Shown: one piece after another, positions 45,517 to 52,574 of the stretch | How positions within the stretch are numbered: the stretch's first letter is position 1 | How the letters are laid out: every line of letters begins with the position of its first letter | Assembly: GCA_030431975.1 (NCBI GenBank) | Contig: JAUIHP010000001.1 | Coordinates: forward strand, 62,001-126,000 | Origin: a bacterium | Lineage (GTDB): Bacteria > Eisenbacteria > RBG-16-71-46 > CAIMUX01 | Length of the DNA stretch: 64,000 nucleotides | Direction: 5' to 3' | Notes under the pieces: model-generated | What the model saw: the letters and a program-made list of their open reading frames with translations, nothing else | What the model was told of the DNA's origin: nothing | Database searches by the model: none | Translations under genes and position numbers: made by a program

Positions 45517-47189
45517 TGGCTGACGGCAGCAAACTGAAGTACGGCGTCAACTCCGGCGTCCTCATCCTGATCGTCGCCGGAATCCTCATCGCCCTGAACA
45601 CGATCGGCGCGCGTGTCTTTACGCGGGCGGACCTGACCGAAGGCAAAGAATTCACCATTTCCGACGCGACGAAGCGGGTGCTCAAGCGTCTCGACGACCT
45701 CGTGCTCTGCAAGGTCTACATGAGTCAGGACCTTCCCGAGCAGATGACGATCCTGGAACAGAACGTCGAGGACATCCTCCGCGAGTACCTGGTCTATGCC
45801 GACGGAAAGCTCCGCGTGCAGTACATCGACCCGGGCGAGAGCGAGGACCGTCGGCAGGAAGCCCAGTCCGCCGGTCTCCCCCAGCTGCAGGTCAACGTGC
45901 AGGAGCAGGACCAGATCCAGATTAAGAACATCTTCATGGGAGCGACGCTTGAGTACGGTGGGGAAACCGAGATCATTCCGGTCCTCGACGTGAATACGCT
46001 CGAGTACGACATGACCTCGACCATCGTCAAGTTGACCCTCGACGAAAAGCCGACCATCGGCTTTCTGACGGGAAGCGGCGAACGTGATCTCACTACCGAC
46101 ATGGCCGGCATCAATGAGCTTCTTCAGGAGGGGTTCCAAACCCGTCCCGTCAACCTGGACGGCGGAAACACACCGGTCCCGGAAGACGTCGACATTCTGG
46201 TCATTGCGGGTCCGACCGGTGTCTCGGAGCGGGCCAAGTTCGAGATCGATCAGTACGTGATGCGCGGCGGAAAGCTCTTCGTCCTCAACGACGTCATCAC
46301 GCTGAATGAACAGCAGGGCTTGACCGCCGTGCCCAAGAACTCCGGGCTGCGCGATCTCATGGCGTTCTACGGATGCGAGATCGAGGATGCGTTGGTCATG
46401 GAACACCCTCGTTACTCGGCGCAGGCCACGTTCTCGCAGGGATTCCTTTCCTATCTCGTTCCATATCCCTTGTGGCCGCGCGGGCAGGCGGGCCTGCTCA
46501 ATCCTTCGCATCCGATCACGGCGCAGCTCGAGTCCACGATGTTGCCGTTCACCGCGCCTTTGCGGCTGACGGTCCCCGGCGACTTCGACGCAGAGCAGGA
46601 AGCCGAAGAGGCGGAGGCCGATCTCGGCCTGGGACAGGATCAGCCCAATGTCGAAGGCGCGGTCCTTGTTCGCACCACCGAGCGCGCCTGGACCCAAAGT
46701 GGACGTTACGACCTCAACCCGCAATCGCCGGAAGCACAGGCCGCACCGGAAGTCGGAGAGAGCTACCCCTTGATGGTCGCTCTGAACGGTTCGTTCAGGA
46801 GCTTCTATGACGGGAAGGCGGTCCCGCCGCGGACGAACGCACCGGAAGGGGCTGCGGCCGACTCGATTCTCACGATGAGTCCGGAAACGCAGATCATCGT
46901 GGCCGGAAACTCGAACATCGTGACGAACCAGTTCCTACAGCTGCACCGCCCGAACACGCTTCTCGTGCAGAATTCCCTGGACTGGATGTCCATCGGCGAC
47001 GACCTGATCGAGATTCGTTCGCGGGGAGCCACGGATCGCCCGATCAAGGAACTCTCGTCCGCGGCAAAGACGGCTGTGAAGTACCTGAACATGTTCGGCG
47101 TCGCGGCACTCGTCATCTTGGCCGGGTTCATCTGGAATGGAGCTCGTCGACGCTCACGGCAGAAGCTCGTCGAAGAGTTCTCGAACTGA
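45516..47189 (+). CDS. GldG-like ABC transporter auxiliary protein
   Basis: The ATG at 45516 lies after GAGGAGGTGG; the product has 557 residues. A membrane helix near the N-terminus is followed by DLTEGKEFTISDATKRVLKRLDDLVLCKVYMS, the hallmark of GldG/ABC_transp_aux proteins, then a periplasmic domain with PTIGFLTGSGERD and DILVIAGPTGVSE. A second helix sits near the C-terminus (VKYLNMFGVAALVILAGFIW). In Bacteroidota the GldA-F-G complex is linked to gliding and type IX secretion; similar operons occur widely without gliding. Confidence 0.87.
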   Translation: MADGSKLKYGVNSGVLILIVAGILIALNTIGARVFTRADLTEGKEFTISDATKRVLKRLDDLVLCKVYMSQDLPEQMTILEQNVEDILREYLVYADGKLRVQYIDPGESEDRRQEAQSAGLPQLQVNVQEQDQIQIKNIFMGATLEYGGETEIIPVLDVNTLEYDMTSTIVKLTLDEKPTIGFLTGSGERDLTTDMAGINELLQEGFQTRPVNLDGGNTPVPEDVDILVIAGPTGVSERAKFEIDQYVMRGGKLFVLNDVITLNEQQGLTAVPKNSGLRDLMAFYGCEIEDALVMEHPRYSAQATFSQGFLSYLVPYPLWPRGQAGLLNPSHPITAQLESTMLPFTAPLRLTVPGDFDAEQEAEEAEADLGLGQDQPNVEGAVLVRTTERAWTQSGRYDLNPQSPEAQAAPEVGESYPLMVALNGSFRSFYDGKAVPPRTNAPEGAAADSILTMSPETQIIVAGNSNIVTNQFLQLHRPNTLLVQNSLDWMSIGDDLIEIRSRGATDRPIKELSSAAKTAVKYLNMFGVAALVILAGFIWNGARRRSRQKLVEEFSN

Positions 47190-47195
47190 CGGCGC

Positions 47196-47229
47196 GGCCG
47201 ATCTGCAGCACCGAAGCTCCGGATCGGCC
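47196..47229. repeat. Inverted repeat between the GldG-like and DUF4340 genes
   Basis: GGCCGATC (47196-47203) and GATCGGCC (47222-47229) are perfect eight-base arms around 18 bases, seven bases after the gldG-like stop. No T-tract follows, so it may attenuate or protect the transcript rather than terminate it. Confidence 0.4.
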
Positions 47230-47311
47230 ACCGACGAGACGCGACGCACAAGTCCATCACGGTTCGGTGTGACATCATCCGAGTCCCCATAACCGAGAGG
47301 AGATCGGAATT

Positions 47312-48304
47312 ATGAATGCCCGCACAACATTGACCCTCGGCCTCGTCTTCGCCGTCCTGGCCGGCGCGGCGTTTATGATGGAACGCAACCGGCAGGCGGA
47401 GAAGAGCCCGGAAGGCGACCGACTGTTTCCCAAGCTGAACTCCGAGAAGGTGACCGAGATCGGCATCCGGAAGGGCAACGTAGAGGTACAGCTGGCGAAG
47501 CAGGACGGAGTCTGGCTTTCCATGCTGGAAAACGAGAAGCCGGCCGATCCGAAGTTGATCGAAGAGTTGCTCGGAGACCTCGATCAGGTGACCAACGTCG
47601 GTCTCGTTTCGACGAATCCCGAGAACCACACCACCTATGAAGTCGGCGATACGGGCGTTGCGGTCGACATCAAGCAGGATGACGGAACGACGGTGTCCAT
47701 GATCGTAGGCAAACCCGGTACCGACTTCATGAGTACCTACATTCGAAGAGATGGCGCCGACGAGACCTACCGGATCCCCGTTTACCTGCGGACAAAGGTC
47801 GATCGAGGCGGTCGCACCTGGCGCAAAGAGACGTTCCTCGATATTCCGCAGAGTGATATCGCCCGCGTGACCCTGAAGGGCGAGCACACCGCAGTTATGG
47901 AAAACGTCGGTGGCAGCTGGAAGATGATTGAGCCGTTCCGTGGCACGGTCGATCCGAGCCTGCAGTCCGTCATCGTCAGTTCCCTCTCGAAACTGCGTTC
48001 GACCGGGTTCGCCGACACCGTCAGTGTGGCAGCGGCAGGGCTCGACAGCCCCACCCAGACGATGGAGATCGAGACGAAAGACGGGACCAAGCACTTCGTC
48101 GAAATCGGCTACACCAACGAAAGGCAGCAGACCTACACGCGTCTACAGGGCGACGATCAGATCTATCTGGTACCGCTCGGCCGGTGGAACACGATCTTCC
48201 GTGATCCTGCTGAGTTGGCGTTGCCGGACCCCGAGCCGACGGAAGAGAGCGGAGCGGAAGACAGCGGCGACGTGGAAGCAACGTCCGGAGCCGAGGGCGG
48301 CTGA
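47312..48304 (+). CDS. DUF4340 protein
   Basis: This is a 330-residue membrane-anchored protein that begins with one hydrophobic helix (TLTLGLVFAVLAGAAFMME). It has repeated beta modules with FPKLNSEKVTEIGIRKGN and VRLTLKGE-like IARVTLKGEHTAVMENVGGSWKMIEPF, as in DUF4340 proteins, and ends in a glutamate/alanine-rich tail. DUF4340 genes regularly follow GldG-like genes, so it is probably part of the same periplasm-facing complex. Its stop overlaps the next ATG (TGATG). Confidence 0.85.
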   Translation: MNARTTLTLGLVFAVLAGAAFMMERNRQAEKSPEGDRLFPKLNSEKVTEIGIRKGNVEVQLAKQDGVWLSMLENEKPADPKLIEELLGDLDQVTNVGLVSTNPENHTTYEVGDTGVAVDIKQDDGTTVSMIVGKPGTDFMSTYIRRDGADETYRIPVYLRTKVDRGGRTWRKETFLDIPQSDIARVTLKGEHTAVMENVGGSWKMIEPFRGTVDPSLQSVIVSSLSKLRSTGFADTVSVAAAGLDSPTQTMEIETKDGTKHFVEIGYTNERQQTYTRLQGDDQIYLVPLGRWNTIFRDPAELALPDPEPTEESGAEDSGDVEATSGAEGG

Positions 48305-48576
48305 TGAATCCTGTCTCCGGCGCCGCCGCAGTCTCGGACACCTCGCCCGAGGCGAGGAAGGTGCAAATCAGGATCTGGAGACGACTGGGCCCGAGCGGCC
48401 GCGTCGCCCTGGCGGCGAAAATGAGTGAAAATGTTCGTTCGATCGCCATGGATGGAGTTCGCCGGCGGCATCCGGAGTATTCCGAAGAAGAAGTACGGCA
48501 CGCCGTGTTCCGGATGATGCTCGGAGACGACCTCTACCGGCAGGCCTGGCCGGACCGACCGCTACTTCGCCCATGA
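48304..48576 (+). CDS. Small protein (90 residues), partner of a truncated nucleotidyltransferase
   Basis: The sequence contains KVQIRIWRRLGPSGRVALAAKMSENVRSIAMDGVRRRHPEYSEEEVRHAVFRMMLGDDLYRQAWP-type helices, i.e. an all-helical protein. I believe similar short proteins are often encoded immediately before a minimal nucleotidyltransferase; here its stop codon overlaps (ATGA) the start of just such a gene, which is broken. It is itself intact. Function unknown; a toxin-antitoxin-like or regulatory pairing is inference. Confidence 0.6.
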   Translation: MNPVSGAAAVSDTSPEARKVQIRIWRRLGPSGRVALAAKMSENVRSIAMDGVRRRHPEYSEEEVRHAVFRMMLGDDLYRQAWPDRPLLRP

Positions 48577-48698
48577 GCGATCTCCCTTCGTTTCTTCGGC
48601 GGCTGACCGCGATTCTGGAAGACTCACGAACGCCCTACATGCTCAAGCAACGACTTCACCGATGGCCGGTCCGCTGGGTTCTCCGAGGGATGAGCTAG
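48573..48698 (+). pseudogene. 5' remnant of a nucleotidyltransferase gene
   Basis: The 41-codon frame starts with FLRRLTAILEDSRTPYML, which resembles the first helix and the I-P-Y-M-L strand that precedes the GSxA motif of minimal nucleotidyltransferases. At that point (about 48645) the match stops: the expected TGS..S and the catalytic DxD are missing, and the DNA becomes the antisense of the SelL-like gene. It appears to be cut by a deletion or rearrangement. Its tail overlaps the 3' end of the opposing gene. Confidence 0.55.
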
Positions 48699-49208
48699 CA
48701 GCAGCCCCCCATCTGAGTCCACCACGTAGTCCCCACCCAGTTGCTTCCAGTCGATGTCCCCTCGGGTCTTTCTTTGTGGACGATCTCGCAATCGGCCGCG
48801 AACCATTCCCCGGATGTAGGCCCAGATCGTCGCCGGAACGAAGGGCCGCCACCACTCCCCGCCGATCGTCCCGTAGGCTTCATAGAGTCGGCGCTCGGGA
48901 TCGGATACGAAGTGAAACGGCGCCGTGAACGAGTCGGCAAGCCCGCGGAGATCATCTTCCGGCTCGAAGGAAATGACGATCACCTGCAGGTCGTTTCGAT
49001 TCCAGAGTGCGTCCGTCTGCTGCAACTGCAGCAGGTGTTCCCTTCAGGGCAGTCACATCAGGTGACGCAGAAAGATCAGCAGCGTTTTTTGCGTGGGGTT
49101 GGGAACGGCGAGAGACGTTCCCTGAAGCGAGACGGTCTCAAAGGTGGGGGCTTTGGTTCCCGCACGGATGAGATCCGGCGAAACGGAATCCGAGTTTGAC
49201 TCACTCAT
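48624..49208 (-). CDS. Candidate selenoprotein: SelL-type peroxiredoxin-like protein with UxxU motif
   Basis: From ATG 49208 the frame runs 194 codons to 48624 if two UGA codons (49053-49055 and 49044-49046; residues 52 and 55) are read as selenocysteine. The sequence around them is FLRHLMULPUREHLLQLQQ, exactly where relatives have FLRH-G-C-P-F-C-REHL, the redox CxxC of peroxiredoxin-like AhpC/TSA proteins. Downstream the family pattern is intact: VIVISFEPEDDL, FHFVSDPERRLYEAYG, QLGGDYVVDSDGGLLLAHPS and DRPSVKSLL. UxxU forms a diselenide in the SelL family. A perfect hairpin follows the second UGA. Six bases separate the gene from the upstream PLP enzyme gene. A gene-finder would miss the first 61 residues. 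Confidence 0.8.
49017..49034 (-). promoter_or_regulatory. Candidate bacterial SECIS hairpin
   Basis: In the mRNA sense, nine bases after the second UGA, CTGCTGC pairs perfectly with GCAGCAG around an AGTT loop. In the E. coli fdhF SECIS a stem with a G-U-containing loop sits at nearly the same distance. Here the loop G and U are bases 21 and 22 counted from the U of UGA. It lacks the bulged U of the fdhF element. Confidence 0.6.
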
Positions 49209-49214
49209 GTGCCT

Positions 49215-50267
49215 TCATACCTGATCGCGGCCGAGCAGGACGTCCCGGTAGGCAAACGTACTGAAGATTCCACCCGTGTGGACGAAGAGAACCGGGTCGT
49301 CGGCAAACGTGCCCCGCGTCATCTCCTCGACCAATCCGTAGAACGCTTTGCCGGTGTAAACAGGATCGAGAAGGAGCCCCTCCGTTCGGGCCGTCTCCTG
49401 GATGAGTGCGACTTCCTCGGGATAAGGCACCGCGTAGGCGGGACCTTTGTAGCCGTCCAACATTCGGACTTCATCCGACGCAATCGCAGGACGACTCAAG
49501 CCGTCCCAGCCACCTGCAAACTCATCCGCGATGGAAAGAACCTTGTTCCGGAAATATTCGCCATCGTTGCAGACCGGGACGCCCCAGATTCGCAGGTCTT
49601 TGAGACCCAGAAGCTCTCGTCCAAGGTGCAAGCCGGCAAGAGTTCCGCCCGACCCTGTCGCGACGACAACGTGTCGGACCGCCGGACGAACGCCACCCTT
49701 CGAAGACTTGGCCGAAGCGTCCTGAGTCGATGGTGACAGTTCGGCCTGTCCCATCAGTTCGATCAGGAACTGCACATAGCCGACGCTCCCCAGTGCGTTC
49801 GATCCGCCCTCCGGAACGATGTAGGGCCGCCGTCCATCGCCGCGAAGCCGCTCCGCCTCGGTTTCCAGCAGCGAGGCGCGCTCCTCGTACTGCTCCGCAG
49901 TGATGTAGCGCACATCAGCGCCAACCATCGTATCGAGGAAGAGGTTTCCATCCAGGGATTCGGGCTTGGTGCCTCGCAGATAGAGTCGGCTGTCGAGTCC
50001 CAGCCGCCGGGATGCCACGGCGGTGGCCCGACAGTGATTCGACTGGACTCCTCCGCAGGTGAGAACGATGTCGCATTTCTGGTCGAGAGCGTCCCGCAAC
50101 AGAAACTCGAGCTTGCGAACCTTGTTGCCGGAAAGGTCCGCGCCGGTTTCGTCGTCACGTTTGACATAGAGAGGACCCCGCCCGACGCGAGCCTCCGTTC
50201 GGGACAGGCGTTGGATCGGGGTCGGCAGATTGGCCAGCGGAACCCGGGACGGTAGGTCGAGGCTCAT
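49215..50267 (-). CDS. D-cysteine desulfhydrase / ACC deaminase family PLP enzyme
   Basis: This is a 350-residue fold-type II PLP enzyme. It begins with LPTPIQRLSRTEARVGRGPLYVKRDD; the PLP lysine lies in LSGNKVRKLEFLL, and CGGVQSNHCRATA and VATGSGGTLAGL bind cofactor and phosphate. The family includes D-cysteine desulfhydrase (releasing sulfide, pyruvate and ammonia) and ACC deaminase; subgroup not decided. A serine/lysine-rich loop near residues 175-192 is inserted before the TGSGG strand. It starts 12 bases after rseP and ends six bases before the SelL-like gene, so they are probably cotranscribed. Confidence 0.87.
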   Translation of the reverse strand: MSLDLPSRVPLANLPTPIQRLSRTEARVGRGPLYVKRDDETGADLSGNKVRKLEFLLRDALDQKCDIVLTCGGVQSNHCRATAVASRRLGLDSRLYLRGTKPESLDGNLFLDTMVGADVRYITAEQYEERASLLETEAERLRGDGRRPYIVPEGGSNALGSVGYVQFLIELMGQAELSPSTQDASAKSSKGGVRPAVRHVVVATGSGGTLAGLHLGRELLGLKDLRIWGVPVCNDGEYFRNKVLSIADEFAGGWDGLSRPAIASDEVRMLDGYKGPAYAVPYPEEVALIQETARTEGLLLDPVYTGKAFYGLVEEMTRGTFADDPVLFVHTGGIFSTFAYRDVLLGRDQV

Positions 50268-50279
50268 CGTCCCGGCCGG

Positions 50280-51374
50280 CTATCCAAAGAGACCCGCCAC
50301 CTTGGAGAAGAGTCCGACACGCCCCATGTCAAACCAGAGAATCGTCGCCATGAGGACGAGCAGTCCAACCATCCCGACCTGCTGGATTCCGATTTTGACC
50401 TTGGTCGGAATCGGCCGCCCGGCGATGGCCTCGGCCGTGATGAGCACGAGGTGGCCGCCGTCGAGTACGGGGATGGGAAGAATGTTGAGGAATCCAATGT
50501 TGATGCTGATGAAGGCGATGAATCGGGCCAGGGCCACACTCCCCTGTTCCGCGACCTCGCCACTCCACTTCGCGATCATGACCGGACCACCGAGGTCCTT
50601 GACCGTCGCCGCTCCCGTGAAGAGCATTTTGATCGACTTGACCGCCTGCCCGAGAATGAAAAGGGTTTGATCGGTTCCAGACTTGATGGCCGCCAGGAAG
50701 CCCACCTTTTCGTAGCCGTCGATTCCGGGTCCCGCAATGCCGATCAGCCCGATGGTCTCACCGGTGTCCGGGCTCTTTTCCGAGTCCGGCGTCACGGTTG
50801 CGATCTGAGTCTCGCCGTCCCGGATCCATTCGATCTCGAGCGCGACACCCGGATTGCCGTGAATGGTCTCGACCACCTGGGACCAGCTCTCAATGGACGT
50901 GTCTCCAATGCGGACCAGCTTGTCCCCCGCCTGAAGTCCGGCTTCAGCGGCCGGCTTTCCGTCGACCACGGCGGTCGGGATGGCTTCCTCCGACGGAATC
51001 GGTACGCCTTCCTTCAGGGTCAGCCCGGAGTAGATGGCCCAGGCCAGAACGAAGTTCAGAATGACGCCGGCACTGATGACCCAGACCTTCTGGAAGTAGT
51101 TCTTCGACATGAACTCGTCGGGGGCCCCGGTGATGTTTTCCGGGTTGTCCATCGACTCATCGATCATCCCGGCCATCTTCACGTAGCCACCCAGCGGGAT
51201 CCAGGAGAGGCAGTAGTCCGTGTCCCCGAACTTCTTGCCGATCATGCGGGGCGGAAAGCCGACGGAAAACCGCTCGACGCGGATACCGACGGAGCGAGCC
51301 GCGATGAAGTGGCCGAACTCGTGAACAACGACCACGACTCCGATGACGACGAGAAAAGCGAGGATGGTCTCCAT
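50280..51374 (-). CDS. rseP: Site-2 intramembrane metalloprotease RseP
   Basis: This is a 364-residue M50 protease with the zinc motif VVHEFGHF near residue 18, a conserved GPPRMIGKKFGDTDYCLSWIPLGGYVKM-type loop, one PDZ domain (about 125-215; PAAEAGLQAGDKLVRIGD) and the third zinc ligand region LNILPIPVLDGGHL. RseP cleaves membrane anti-sigma factors and signal peptide remnants. The E. coli enzyme has two PDZ domains; one is common elsewhere. It heads the run with the PLP enzyme and SelL-like gene. Confidence 0.95.
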   Translation of the reverse strand: METILAFLVVIGVVVVVHEFGHFIAARSVGIRVERFSVGFPPRMIGKKFGDTDYCLSWIPLGGYVKMAGMIDESMDNPENITGAPDEFMSKNYFQKVWVISAGVILNFVLAWAIYSGLTLKEGVPIPSEEAIPTAVVDGKPAAEAGLQAGDKLVRIGDTSIESWSQVVETIHGNPGVALEIEWIRDGETQIATVTPDSEKSPDTGETIGLIGIAGPGIDGYEKVGFLAAIKSGTDQTLFILGQAVKSIKMLFTGAATVKDLGGPVMIAKWSGEVAEQGSVALARFIAFISINIGFLNILPIPVLDGGHLVLITAEAIAGRPIPTKVKIGIQQVGMVGLLVLMATILWFDMGRVGLFSKVAGLFG

Positions 51375-51567
51375 GAAGGCTCCGTGCTGAAAAGCTCCGT
51401 GCAGGATTTGGTTCCGGGCTCCGGTTCGGCCCGGTCAATTCACGTAGGTCTACCGCGATGGCTAGGCGGCCAAGGGTGAGTCTAACCGACCGCCCAAGCC
51501 TAGGCGACCGTGGGCCCTTGTTTGGAGACACCCAAACGCGGCCCGCCGGTCGCCGATTCTTTGTCTG

Positions 51568-52257
51568 CTAGTCGCGGTTTCCGCCGAGAAGCCCCGCGCG
51601 CATGGCGAAATAGAGCAACTGGGCCACCGAGGCGATCGCCGCCGCAACGTAGGTCATGGCGGCAGCCGTCAGAACCTTTTTGACCCCATCGACTTCCGTC
51701 CCGGAAACGATCCCGTGCTGCTGGACGAGGACGACGGCCCGGCGCGAAGCGTCGAACTCGACGGGCAGCGTGACGAGCTGAAAGAGGACGGCCGCGCTGA
51801 AGAGAACGACGCCGACCTTGGCCAGTCCGAGCATTCCGAAGATGAGTCCGATGAAGATGAGCGGAAACGCCAGGCTCGATCCGACCTTCGTGATCGGAAC
51901 CAGGGCCGAACGCCAGGCCAGGGGTGCGTATCCCTTGGCGTCCTGAAGGGCGTGTCCGGCCTCGTGTGCCGCGACGCCGACCGCGGATACCGAGCGCCCG
52001 TCATAGACGTCGGGAGACAAACGCAGGACCTTCTTGGTGGGGTCGTAGTGGTCGCTCAGGAATCCGCCGACCCGTTCGACCTGGATGCCAAGTCCCGCCT
52101 GCTCAACGATGTACCGCGCCACTTCGGCCCCGCTCAGGCCGCGCTGGATCCCGACCTTGGAATACTTGCCGAACGCGCTCTTCACCCAGAACTGGGCGAT
52201 CAGTGACAGGATCATCGCCGGTCCCACGATGAGGAAGTACATGGGATCGAAGAACAT
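51568..52257 (-). CDS. YugP-like membrane zinc metallopeptidase
   Basis: The 229-residue protein has an N-terminal membrane helix, SDHYDPTKKVLRLSPDVYDGRSVSAVGVAAHEAGHALQ with HEAGH at 98-102, and three further hydrophobic segments including the FQLVTLPVEFDASRRA motif. These define the Zn_peptidase_2 (YugP) family, of unknown substrate. It is followed by 193 gene-free bases and then rseP on the same strand. Confidence 0.92.
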   Translation of the reverse strand: MFFDPMYFLIVGPAMILSLIAQFWVKSAFGKYSKVGIQRGLSGAEVARYIVEQAGLGIQVERVGGFLSDHYDPTKKVLRLSPDVYDGRSVSAVGVAAHEAGHALQDAKGYAPLAWRSALVPITKVGSSLAFPLIFIGLIFGMLGLAKVGVVLFSAAVLFQLVTLPVEFDASRRAVVLVQQHGIVSGTEVDGVKKVLTAAAMTYVAAAIASVAQLLYFAMRAGLLGGNRD

Positions 52258-52574
52258 AGTGGTCTAGCTCCTACGGTTTCGGCTTCGGAGTCCGCCCGTT
52301 GGTGGGCATTTCCCCTCTATGCCGGATGTTGTCAGCACTCAATCGGTTAGATGTTCTGACGCGGCAATGGATTGCGGCCTGGCCCAACCGATCCGGTCTG
52401 CCGCCGAGGCCACCTATCCGAACTCGCTACCTTACTAGACGTCCTGCTCACCCGAAACGTTTCCGTCATGCGCCGAACCTGAGCCCGACTGAAGGAACGG
52501 CCCGAACGCGCGAAAGCGAGGCGCGATCCCTCCAGACGGCCCGGTCGATACTTCCGAACGTCCTTCCACCGGTA
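52258..52574. other. Gene-free interval
   Basis: These 317 bases lie between the stop of the TPR membrane protein gene and the start of the YugP-like gene, both on the minus strand in different units. I see no ORF with coding character, tRNA or clear hairpin here; the promoter of the YugP-like gene should lie within it but I could not identify it. Confidence 0.5.

Noticed and set aside
48624-49025. A stand-alone 133-residue protein beginning at 49025
   Set aside because: The start is an internal TTG leucine codon of the thioredoxin-like fold; the first strand, helix and redox motif would be missing. The readthrough product from 49208 is complete.
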